Shown: positions 56,459 to 64,000 of the stretch, one piece after another | Layout: each line of letters starts with the position of its first letter | Numbering within the stretch: position 1 is the stretch's first letter | Program-made: the position numbers and the translations under genes | Assembly: GCF_900100355.1 (NCBI RefSeq) | Contig: NZ_FNFH01000001.1 | Coordinates: 510,963-574,962 of the forward strand | Length of the DNA stretch: 64,000 bases | From: Microbulbifer yueqingensis | Lineage (GTDB): Bacteria; Pseudomonadota; Gammaproteobacteria; Pseudomonadales; Cellvibrionaceae | Direction: 5' to 3' | The notes under the pieces: generated by a model | Told to the model about the DNA's origin: nothing | Databases searched by the model: none | What the model saw: the letters and a program-made list of their open reading frames with translations, nothing else

Positions 56459-57789
56459 TGCCTGCCTCCCTCCCGGATGCTGCGCGGCGGCGGCCCGAAT
56501 TCGAGCGGCAGCCGCGCCACCAGCTCGCGGTAGCGGGCCTCGAGTTCCCGGTGGTCGTTGCCGCCCATGAAGATCACCCCCACCTCATAGCTGTAAACCT
56601 CCTGGCCACGCAGCTCCGACAGGCGGTCCCCCTCCCCCACCTCCATCAGGATGCGCGTGCCCGGAAATTCTGCCTCCAGCGCGGCGAGTTCAGCCGCGGA
56701 GGGAACCCGGGTGACGACGCCATCCTCGAAGCGGCGCAGCATGAACTTGGTGGAAGCGCGGTAGCGTCCCTCCCACCGCGGAAACTCGGGGCGGTGGCCC
56801 ATGGCGATATCCACCGCCACCTCGTGGTGGGAGGCACCGCAGACGTCCACGAACAGGGGGCAGTGGGACTTGGAGATGCGACTGTTGACCTCCAGCAACC
56901 AGATCCGGTCGGTTTCCCGATCCCAGAAGTACTCGACGTTGAAGGGCGTATTGTCCAGCTCCAGGGCGGGAATAGTCCGCTCGGTGATTTCCACCATCCG
57001 GGCACGGACCCCGTCAGGCAGTTCGGACGGGAACTCATAACGGAGCAGGGAAGAACCCAGGGGTCCGCCCCGGATCGAATCCACCGTTCCATACACGGTC
57101 ACCTTCCCCTGCTGGATATAGCCTTCCAGCGTGCACTGCCAGCCGCCGATGGGCTTCTCCAGTACACAGTAGTGGGCATCCACCTGGCGAGGGATATCGT
57201 CCGGCAGCGGCGCCAGCTCCAGCAGGTGGGCAAAGGGGGCGCCGAAACGGCGGATCCCGCGCCGCAGGCCCTCCAGGGCGATGTGCAGTTCGCGCGCGTC
57301 CGCGACGCGGTAGACCATCTGGGAAGAGAAGCCGATCGCCGGCTTGATCCAGAAGGGAAAATCCAGCTCCACCCTTCCCTCCGCCTGTGGATCGAAGGGG
57401 TCCAGGCTCTGGAAGGCGGGGATATGGTCGGGAATCACCCGCTGCTGGCGCAGCCGGCTCCAGTACTTGTGTTCGGCGATCAGGTTGGCGGCGAGGCTGG
57501 GACCGGGAAGGCCGTGATCACGGCGAAAGATGGCCAGCAGCGCGGTGGTGGGGAAATCCCAGTGGCCGATAATGGCGTCCACCGGCACCCCGGCCTCAGC
57601 CAGCTCCCGCCGTCCCCGCTCGATCATTTCCTCGATGGGATACTCCTCGGGATCCACCACCATCTCGTAGGGCAGCAGGTTGTGGAAGGCACACTGGTCC
57701 GCACCGCGAATGGTCTGCAGCTGCCGGCGGTTGAAATCATCCAGGCCGATGACAAAGACATGGGTCGTCACGCCCGCCTCTCCCTTCAC
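56455..57789 (-). CDS. ATP-grasp domain protein, putative carboxylate-amine ligase
   Basis: A 444-residue protein with an N-terminal nucleotide-type fold (THVFVIGLDDFNRRQLQTI) and an ATP-grasp core of about residues 110-320: lysine segment FPFWIKPAIGFSSQMV, and metal-binding FNVEYFWDRETDRIWLLEVNSRISKSHCPL. This architecture resembles ligases that join amino acids or peptides, but no specific family is recognised. First gene of a two-gene operon with the S15-type hydrolase. A GTG at 57771 before TTHVFVIG is a possible alternative start. Confidence 0.8.
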   Translation of the reverse strand: MKGEAGVTTHVFVIGLDDFNRRQLQTIRGADQCAFHNLLPYEMVVDPEEYPIEEMIERGRRELAEAGVPVDAIIGHWDFPTTALLAIFRRDHGLPGPSLAANLIAEHKYWSRLRQQRVIPDHIPAFQSLDPFDPQAEGRVELDFPFWIKPAIGFSSQMVYRVADARELHIALEGLRRGIRRFGAPFAHLLELAPLPDDIPRQVDAHYCVLEKPIGGWQCTLEGYIQQGKVTVYGTVDSIRGGPLGSSLLRYEFPSELPDGVRARMVEITERTIPALELDNTPFNVEYFWDRETDRIWLLEVNSRISKSHCPLFVDVCGASHHEVAVDIAMGHRPEFPRWEGRYRASTKFMLRRFEDGVVTRVPSAAELAALEAEFPGTRILMEVGEGDRLSELRGQEVYSYEVGVIFMGGNDHRELEARYRELVARLPLEFGPPPRSIREGGRH

Positions 57790-57868
57790 TGGTTGCGCCC
57801 CGAAAACAGGAGGCCCTCAATGGGAGATTAGTCGGTTGAGCGCGGGTCTTTGTGGCGGGCTACCGATA

Positions 57869-57910
57869 GGCCGGCACTGACCGGAGGGTTTTCTCTGGTC
57901 ACAGCCGGCC
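57869..57910. other. Long imperfect inverted repeat between the ATP-grasp gene and rnpB
   Basis: GGCCGGC..TGACC and GGTCA..GCCGGCC pair in a 14-base stem with two mismatched positions around a loop of about 14 bases. No T-tract, so it is not a typical terminator; it lies about 40 bases from the 3' end of rnpB. Confidence 0.5.
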
Positions 57911-57951
57911 GGGCAGCCATCCGGCCGCAGCCGAATGGGGAGGGAATCTGT

Positions 57952-58304
<353 letters not shown>

Positions 58305-58310
58305 CGGCGA

Positions 58311-58339
58311 AGAGTAATGTGGCACCGGGGGCATTGCAA
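58311..58339 (-). promoter_or_regulatory. Candidate promoter of rnpB
   Basis: Minus strand TTGCAA (58339-58334), 17 bases, TACTCT (58316-58311). The expected start about 8 bases on falls at the G of the P1 helix. Confidence 0.6.
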
Positions 58340-58518
58340 GGCGGAAAGCTGATTAGGTACCGCCGCCCAGCTTACTGCCATTCGTCGCACTTTCCCGGCA
58401 CTGCACCTCAGCGCGGAGCGATCAAACTTTACACACCCGAACCGCTTTAAATATCCTGTGCGACTGATCAATCACGGCAGCGGATCCGTGGTGACGCATT
58501 TCTACAGGCTTGTTGAAT

Positions 58519-60642
58519 ATGAGAATAAAAGTTCAAAATCTCGCCCTCTCTGCGCTGGTACTTGCCTCCAGCTCCATGGCGTGGGCAGCGGAGAAGGATC
58601 CCTACCTCTGGCTGGAGGAAGTCGATGGCGAGCGCGCTATCGAGTGGGTCAAGCAGCAGAATTCCCAGACCCGGGCCCGGCTGGCCGAAAGCGACCTGTA
58701 CCAGTCGCTGTACAGCGATGCACTGGCGGCTCTCAATGCCGAGGACCGGCTTCCGGAGATCAGCCAGAAAGGCGACTGGCTTTACGAGAACCACCACAGT
58801 AAAGCCAATCCCCGGGGCCTGTATCGCCGAATCCGGGCCGGAGAATTCGATCGTGGCAGCGAGAAGTGGGAGACGGTGCTGGACATCGACGCACTCTCCC
58901 GCGCCGAGGGCGAGAAGTGGGTCCTCAAGGGCATGACGTGTGAGGATGAGGCCCACACCCGCTGCCTGGTTGCCCTGTCAGAGGGCGGCGGCGACGCGGT
59001 CGAGCTACGGGAATTCAATGCACGCGACAAGAAGTTCATCAAGGACGGGTTTTTCTCCCCGATGGCCAAGCAGGCGGCTGTCTGGGTCGACGCCGACCGC
59101 CTGCTGGTAGCGACTGCCGGCGCCAGCGAGGGGGCGACCAGCTCCGGCTACGCCCGCACCGCCAAGCTTTGGCAGCGCGGCGAGTCCCTCGACAAGGCCC
59201 GGACGGTACTGGAGGTCCCCCAGGAATCCGTATGGGTGAGTCCGATCTCCGTCGGCACCGGCGACAGCCGCGCGATCCTGTTGAGCGAGGGCCTGGACTT
59301 CTGGCACCAGCGTACCTTTGTCTACCGGGATGGCAAGGCGCAGCCGCTGCAGCTTCCGGAAAGTGCCGTGATCGAGGGTGCACTGGGCGAAGACCTGGTG
59401 GTGAAGCTGAACAGGGACTGGAAGGCCGACGGCAAGACCTGGCCGCTTGGCAGCCTAGTGCTGGTCTCCCTGGATTCGCTGCTCGGTGAGAAGGCCGAGG
59501 TATCCGCCCTGGTGACCCCGACCGAGAGCGAGGTGGTGGACTCTGCCGCGGTAACCGGGGCGGGCGTCCTGGTGACCATGCTCGACGACGTCAAGGGCCG
59601 GGCCTACTTCTACCGCCGCGGCAAAGACGGCTTTACCCGCACACCGATTGAGGTACCCGACAACGGCCAGCTCTCCATCGCCGCCTACGACGAGGAGAGC
59701 GGTGATACTTACCTGAGCTGGCAGAACTTCGTCACTCCGCCCACCCTCTATCGTTACCGTCCCGCGGCCGGGAAACTCACCCGTATCATGGTGCAGTCAC
59801 CGACCTTTGACGGCAGCAAGTTCAAGATCGAACAGTATTTTGCCGAATCCCGCGACGGCACCCGGGTGCCCTACTTCGTGGTGATGCCAAAGGATATCGA
59901 GCTGGACGCCGATAACCCCACGCACATCTTCTCCTACGGGGGCTTCCGCAATGCCCTGCTGCCCTCCTACTCCGGCTCCTACGAGCCGCTCAACGGGGCC
60001 TACGGCAAGCTGTGGCTGGAGCGCGGCGGCGTCTACGTACTGGCGAACATCCGCGGCGGCGGTGAGTACGGCCCCGCCTGGCACGCCGCGGCCCTGCGTG
60101 AGAACCGGGTGAAGTCATTCGAGGACTTCGCCGCGGTGGCCGAGGACCTGATCGCGCGCCGCATTACCAGGCCGCAGCGCCTCAGCATCGAGGGCCGCAG
60201 CAACGGCGGGCTGCTGGTGGGCGCTAGCATGACGCGCCGGCCGGACCTGTTCAATGCGGTGATCTGCGGCGTACCGCTGCTGGACATGAAGCGCTATCAC
60301 AAGCTGCTGGCCGGCGCCTCCTGGATGGGTGAATACGGCAACCCGGATACCGACGACTGGGAGTTCATCAAGGAGTATTCGCCCTACCAGAACCTGGAAG
60401 CCGACACCGAATACCCCTCCGTGTTCTTCTTCACTTCCACCCGCGATGACCGCGTGCACCCGGGCCACGCCCGCAAGATGGCGGCGCGCCTGAAGGAGAT
60501 GGGCCAGAGCGTGGAATACTTCGAGAACCTGGAAGGCGGGCACAAGGGCAGTGCCACCAACGAACAGCTGGCACACCGTGTGGCACTGATGTTCGCGCAC
60601 CTGTGGGCCTCGCTGGAGCCGAAAGAAAAGCCCCAGAGCTGA
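58519..60642 (+). CDS. Prolyl oligopeptidase, S9A family, secreted
   Basis: Serine endopeptidase or oligopeptidase cleaving after proline in short peptides. From the ATG at 58519, 707 residues: signal peptide (MRIKVQNLALSALVLASSSMAWA), then KDPYLWLEEVDGERAIEWVKQQN, a seven-bladed propeller, and the alpha/beta hydrolase with S561 in EGRSNGGLLVG, D643/D644 in TRDDRVHPGH and H675 in GGHKGS. The frame begins with two TTG codons upstream, which are not needed. Divergent from rnpB; appears monocistronic. Confidence 0.93.
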   Translation: MRIKVQNLALSALVLASSSMAWAAEKDPYLWLEEVDGERAIEWVKQQNSQTRARLAESDLYQSLYSDALAALNAEDRLPEISQKGDWLYENHHSKANPRGLYRRIRAGEFDRGSEKWETVLDIDALSRAEGEKWVLKGMTCEDEAHTRCLVALSEGGGDAVELREFNARDKKFIKDGFFSPMAKQAAVWVDADRLLVATAGASEGATSSGYARTAKLWQRGESLDKARTVLEVPQESVWVSPISVGTGDSRAILLSEGLDFWHQRTFVYRDGKAQPLQLPESAVIEGALGEDLVVKLNRDWKADGKTWPLGSLVLVSLDSLLGEKAEVSALVTPTESEVVDSAAVTGAGVLVTMLDDVKGRAYFYRRGKDGFTRTPIEVPDNGQLSIAAYDEESGDTYLSWQNFVTPPTLYRYRPAAGKLTRIMVQSPTFDGSKFKIEQYFAESRDGTRVPYFVVMPKDIELDADNPTHIFSYGGFRNALLPSYSGSYEPLNGAYGKLWLERGGVYVLANIRGGGEYGPAWHAAALRENRVKSFEDFAAVAEDLIARRITRPQRLSIEGRSNGGLLVGASMTRRPDLFNAVICGVPLLDMKRYHKLLAGASWMGEYGNPDTDDWEFIKEYSPYQNLEADTEYPSVFFFTSTRDDRVHPGHARKMAARLKEMGQSVEYFENLEGGHKGSATNEQLAHRVALMFAHLWASLEPKEKPQS

Positions 60643-60654
60643 GCAGGCTCGCAC

Positions 60655-60681
60655 AATCGTTCCCGCTACCTGCGGGAACGG
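60655..60681 (+). terminator. Hairpin after the prolyl oligopeptidase gene
   Basis: CGTTCCCG and CGGGAACG pair around CTACCTG, about 15 bases after the stop. There is no T-tract, so termination is uncertain. Confidence 0.4.
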
Positions 60682-60771
60682 CTGGCCCGGGTCGTCGCCA
60701 ACTGCGGCGGGCCCGGGACAGTTTCCCACTCGTTTCCAATCCACCTGCCAATAGCAGTCTTTGGCCCAAGG

Positions 60772-60796
60772 GGTCGCGGCCAGCGGCCGCTCCTAC
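60772..60796 (-). repeat. REP-type repeat near the rsmI 3' end
   Basis: GGTCGCGGCCAGCGGCCGCT followed by CCTAC, the same 25 bases as at 29887-29911. It lies between the convergent oligopeptidase and rsmI genes. Confidence 0.78.
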
Positions 60797-60825
60797 GGCA
60801 GGCCACCAGGACTGCGATGCGCGGG

Positions 60826-61665
60826 TTACTTGCGCGACAGGCTCCAGTTGTAGAGCGTCTTCTTGTTGACCCCGGTGATCTCCGCGGCTACCGCCGCCGC
60901 GCGTTTGGGGGGCAGCTCGTCCAGCAGCAGCGCCATCACCCGCTCTGACTCGCTGTCCAGCTCGTCGGCCTTGCGCTTTTCCGCACCGCGCACCATCAGC
61001 ACTATCTCACCACGCTGCTGGTTACTGTCGGCGCGCACCCAGGCCGCCAGCTCCGCCAGCGGCGCCAGGTGGAAGGTCTCGAAAGCCTTGGTCAGCTCCC
61101 GCGCAATCACCGCCTCGCGGTCACTGCCAAACGCATCCGCCATGGCATCCAGGGTGTCCGCCACCCGGTGCGGGGCCTCGTAGAACACCATGGTGCGCTC
61201 CTCAGCCGCCAGCTGCTCCAGGGCCCTGGCGCGGGCGCCGGCCTTTGCCGGAAGGAAGCCCTCGAAGGTAAAGCGGTCGCTGGGCAGCCCGGCCGCGCTC
61301 AGCGCCGCCACGAAGGCGCAGGCACCGGGTACCGGGACCACGCGGATGCCCCGGGCACGGGCCTCCCGAACCAGCCGGTAGCCGGGATCGGAGATCAGCG
61401 GCGTGCCGGCATCGGAAATGAGCGCCACTGTCTGGCCCTGCTCCAGCCGCTGCAGGATCCGGTTGGTGCGCTCTTCGTCCGAGTGGTCATGGTAGGCAAC
61501 CAGCGGGGTATCGATATCGAAGTGGGAAAAAAGTCTCTGACTGTGACGCGTGTCTTCTGCCGCCACCAGATCGGCGCATTGTAGAACTTCAACCGCTCGC
61601 GGTACCATATCGGCCAGATTGCCGATAGGTGTCGCGACCACATATAGCGCCTGATCCGGCCCCAT
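60826..61665 (-). CDS. rsmI: 16S rRNA (cytidine1402-2'-O)-methyltransferase
   Basis: Methylates the ribose of C1402, the same nucleotide modified by RsmH from this window. The 279 residues begin GPDQALYVVATPIGNLADMVPRAV, then LVAAEDTRHSQRL, VALISDAGTPLISDPGYRLV, PGACAFVAALSAAGLPSDRF and MVFYEAPHR. The ATG at 61665 is chosen because GGAG precedes it by six bases; two codons further up offer alternatives. Divergent from lpoA, as in E. coli (yraL-yraM). Confidence 0.96.
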   Translation of the reverse strand: MGPDQALYVVATPIGNLADMVPRAVEVLQCADLVAAEDTRHSQRLFSHFDIDTPLVAYHDHSDEERTNRILQRLEQGQTVALISDAGTPLISDPGYRLVREARARGIRVVPVPGACAFVAALSAAGLPSDRFTFEGFLPAKAGARARALEQLAAEERTMVFYEAPHRVADTLDAMADAFGSDREAVIARELTKAFETFHLAPLAELAAWVRADSNQQRGEIVLMVRGAEKRKADELDSESERVMALLLDELPPKRAAAVAAEITGVNKKTLYNWSLSRK

Positions 61666-61703
61666 AGCACACTCCATATTCAAGATTTTGTGGGAGAGAG
61701 AGT

Positions 61704-63611
61704 ATGTCCGCCCTCGACCGGCGCACGCCCCCCGTTGTCACCAGGCTTGCCGCCAGTGTGCTGGCCCTGGCCCTGGCCGCCTGCCAGACGCCGGCGCCTA
61801 AACCGGACGCCGCCAGGCCGACCGGCCCCATAACCGCCGAAGCCAGCCGCAGCACCGCCATGGACCTGCTTGAGAGCGCCAGCCAGATGCAGGGCCCCGA
61901 GCGGGACCAGCAGAAAGTCCGGGCAGCCGCCATTCTATACAGACTGGGCGACAATGCGACCGCCCGGAAGGCGCTGGATTCGGTCGAAGCGCAAAATCTG
62001 GACGACGTGCGCTACGCCGAGTACGCCCATGTATACGGCAGCGTGCTGGCAGCGCAGGACGAGTTTTTCCAGGCCCTGGACCTGGCCACTGCGCCGCGCC
62101 TGGACGGCAACTGGATGCGCCTGCCAGCGGAGACCTCGCTGTCCCTGCGCACCCTGCGCGCAGAGCTCTGGGGCCTGCTGGGCGACATCGACAGCGCCAT
62201 CGAGGAGCGCCGGCAGATCGCCCACCTGGCCCGCACGCCGGAGGAGATCAGCGCCAACAACAGCGGCTTCTGGCAACTGCTGACCCAGCTGCCGTCGAGC
62301 GAGCTGCAGATGCGCGCCCGCCAGTCGGCCAACCACATGATGCGCGGGTGGTACGAGCTGGCCCTGCTGGGACGCAGCACCCAGACCGATATCAGCGCAC
62401 AGCTGACGGAGTTCAGTCGCTGGCGCCAGCAGTGGCCGCGCCACACGGCCAGCATGTACCCGCCGCGGGCCATGCAACTGCTCGAACAGCTGGCCGCCCA
62501 GCGCCCCCAGCGTATCGCCCTGCTGTTGCCGCTGTCGGGCCAGCTCGGCAGTGCCGGGCAGGCGATCCACGATGGTTTCATGGCTGCCTACTACACCGCG
62601 CTGGAAGCTGGCGCGCCGACACCCGCTATCCAGGTGTACGACACCGGTAATGGCCAGCCCTTCCAGGAGATCTACCAGAGCGCCGTGGATGGCGGCGCCG
62701 AGGTGATTGTCGGCCCGCTGGACAAGGGCAAGGTAGCCAACCTGCTGGCCACGGAGACACTGCCGGTACCGACCCTGGCCCTTAACTATGGCGAAAGCGG
62801 GCGGCTGACCGATGACCTGGTGCAGTTCGGCCTGGCGGTAGAGGACGAGGCCCGCCAGGTGGCGCGCCACGCCTACCGCCAGGGCCACCGCCAGGCCCTG
62901 GTCATGGCCTCCGATGCCGGCTGGGGCCAGCGCGGTGCGCAGGCTTTCCAGGAGGAGTGGCTGCGACTGGGGGGAACGATCAGTGACCGCAAGACGTTCC
63001 ACGACCGGAGTAATTTCTCGCAGATGGTCAGCGACGCGCTGCTGATCTCCGACAGCAAGTCGCGTGAGGCGGCACTGCGCCGTACCCTCGCCACGCCACT
63101 GGAGTTCACCCCGCGGCGGCGCGATGACGCCGACATGCTGTTCCTCATGGCCCAGCCGGGACAGGCACGCCAGATCAACCCCATGCTGACCTTCTTCTAT
63201 GCCGCCGACCTGCCGGTGTATGCGACCTCGCAGGTATTCGAAGGCAGCGTGAACCCCCAGCGCGACCGGGATATCAATGGTATAGAATTCACCGCCCTGC
63301 CCTGGCTGTTCGAAGACGAGAACGTCACCAAGCAGAATATCGTGCGCCAGGCATCGCCCTCGCCGGCCTTCGCACGCCTGTATGCCCTGGGCGCCGATGC
63401 CTTCCGGCTCTACCCGCGCCTGCCCATGCTGCGCGAGTTCCCGCAGCAGAAGGTGCACGGCCTGACGGGCGCCCTGCGACTGAGCAGCGACGGCCGCATT
63501 GTGCGCGAGCAGATCTGGGCACGCATGAAAGAAGGCGCACCGGTGCCGGTCACCACGGCTGTTGAGCCGCGGACCGGGTCCGGCATCACGGGTATCGGCG
63601 GCGCGCAGTGA
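61704..63611 (+). CDS. lpoA: Penicillin-binding protein activator LpoA
   Basis: Outer-membrane lipoprotein that reaches through the periplasm to activate PBP1A. The 635 residues carry a lipobox (LALAAC, Cys27), an N-terminal helical TPR-like half (about 50-270) and a C-terminal periplasmic-binding-protein fold (RIALLLPLSGQLGSAGQAIHDGFMAAYY, VDGGAEVIVGPLDKGKVANLL). GGGAGAGAGAG precedes the ATG. The stop overlaps yraN by four bases. Confidence 0.94.
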   Translation: MSALDRRTPPVVTRLAASVLALALAACQTPAPKPDAARPTGPITAEASRSTAMDLLESASQMQGPERDQQKVRAAAILYRLGDNATARKALDSVEAQNLDDVRYAEYAHVYGSVLAAQDEFFQALDLATAPRLDGNWMRLPAETSLSLRTLRAELWGLLGDIDSAIEERRQIAHLARTPEEISANNSGFWQLLTQLPSSELQMRARQSANHMMRGWYELALLGRSTQTDISAQLTEFSRWRQQWPRHTASMYPPRAMQLLEQLAAQRPQRIALLLPLSGQLGSAGQAIHDGFMAAYYTALEAGAPTPAIQVYDTGNGQPFQEIYQSAVDGGAEVIVGPLDKGKVANLLATETLPVPTLALNYGESGRLTDDLVQFGLAVEDEARQVARHAYRQGHRQALVMASDAGWGQRGAQAFQEEWLRLGGTISDRKTFHDRSNFSQMVSDALLISDSKSREAALRRTLATPLEFTPRRRDDADMLFLMAQPGQARQINPMLTFFYAADLPVYATSQVFEGSVNPQRDRDINGIEFTALPWLFEDENVTKQNIVRQASPSPAFARLYALGADAFRLYPRLPMLREFPQQKVHGLTGALRLSSDGRIVREQIWARMKEGAPVPVTTAVEPRTGSGITGIGGAQ

Positions 63612-63985
63612 AGCTGTTTCGCCGCGCCGGCACCCCCGGGAGCATCGGTTCGCGGATGGAGGCGCGCGCGGCGGACTTCCTGCAGCAGGCAGGGTTGCGT
63701 ATCGCGGCACGGAACTATCGCTGCCGCCGGGGCGAGATCGACCTGGTCGCCTGGGAGGGCGATACCCTGGTGTTCGTCGAGGTGCGTTTCCGGCGCAACA
63801 GCCACTTTGGCACGGCCGGCGCATCGGTCGACCGGCAGAAGCAGCGCAAACTACTCGCCGCTGCCGAGAGCTACCTGGTGGAACACCGGCTGGACTGCCA
63901 ATGCCGCTTCGACGTGGTGGCTATTGACGGCGAAGCGGAGCAGATCGACTGGATCACCGGGGCTTTCGCCGGCGAGCCATCCTGA
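63608..63985 (+). CDS. yraN: UPF0102 family protein YraN
   Basis: A 125-residue restriction-endonuclease-like protein of unknown role. The family core is ARAADFLQQAGLRIAARNYRCRRGEIDLVAWEGDTLVFVEVRFRR, with GEIDL and FVEVR as the putative metal-binding acids and Lys/Arg, then FDVVAI. The GTG start overlaps the lpoA stop (GTGA). Next to lpoA and rsmI as in E. coli. Confidence 0.93.
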   Translation: MKLFRRAGTPGSIGSRMEARAADFLQQAGLRIAARNYRCRRGEIDLVAWEGDTLVFVEVRFRRNSHFGTAGASVDRQKQRKLLAAAESYLVEHRLDCQCRFDVVAIDGEAEQIDWITGAFAGEPS

Positions 63986-64000
63986 ACAGTCAGCGGCAAG

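Noticed and set aside
58311..58450. Short frames overlapping rnpB as small proteins
   Set aside because: They fall within or upstream of the conserved RNA and lack ribosome sites.

Overview
The window is GC-rich chromosomal DNA of a gammaproteobacterium. The gene content (sdhCDAB next to gltA, a complete mra/dcw division cluster followed by lpxC and secA, pilABCD with coaE and yacG, and LexA-type CTG-N10-CAG boxes) fits a marine Pseudomonas relative, most likely a Cellvibrionales/Microbulbifer-like organism. That placement rests on protein resemblance and gene order only. Almost everything is core genome; no prophage, insertion sequence, tRNA or CRISPR array was seen.

Layout. 1-4039 (minus): sucA (partial), sdhB, sdhA, sdhD, sdhC. 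4508-5797 (plus): gltA, divergent from sdh. 6105-10827 (plus): a hemerythrin-like protein, then a three-gene redox cluster made of an FAD/[2Fe-2S]/diheme-b membrane fusion, an eleven-heme cytochrome c and a mono-heme DUF3365 lipoprotein. 11263-14761: chaB-like gene, DUF3820 gene, glycine-zipper lipoprotein, S46 dipeptidyl-peptidase. 15081-17112 (minus): small Cys-rich protein, YhiN/HI0933 flavoprotein, dcd. 17424-23616 (plus): the SOS mutagenesis cassette imuA-imuB-dnaE2 behind two LexA boxes, interrupted by a GIY-YIG gene lying among palindromic repeats. 23773-29795: pilA (minus), then pilB, pilC, pilD, coaE, yacG (plus). 29908-53902 (minus, transcribed from mraZ leftwards): mraZ-rsmH-ftsL-ftsI-murE-murF-mraY-murD-ftsW-murG-murC-ftsQ-ftsA-ftsZ-lpxC-M23 peptidase-secA-argJ-mutT. 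54434-57789 (minus): an S15/CocE-type hydrolase with an ATP-grasp ligase. 57952-58304 (minus): rnpB. 58519-60642 (plus): S9A prolyl oligopeptidase. 60826-61665 (minus): rsmI, divergent from lpoA-yraN (plus).

How the genes work together. The left end feeds and runs the TCA cycle and complex II. The middle covers DNA-damage tolerance, type IV pili and envelope growth (peptidoglycan precursors, divisome, lipid A, Sec export). The right end holds peptide-processing enzymes and conserved RNA or envelope genes. The least ordinary parts are: the cluster at 6855-10827, which reads as an NAD(P)H-to-periplasm electron conduit; the ATP-grasp/hydrolase pair; the palindromic-repeat family that surrounds a GIY-YIG gene and has one copy translated inside dnaE2; the absence of ddlB from the division cluster; and an SSQ in place of the SxN motif in FtsI. 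Two repeat families are scattered through intergenic DNA: one of the GTCATCCCGG...GGGATCCAG type and one of the Pseudomonas-REP type (GTAGGAGCGGCC...).
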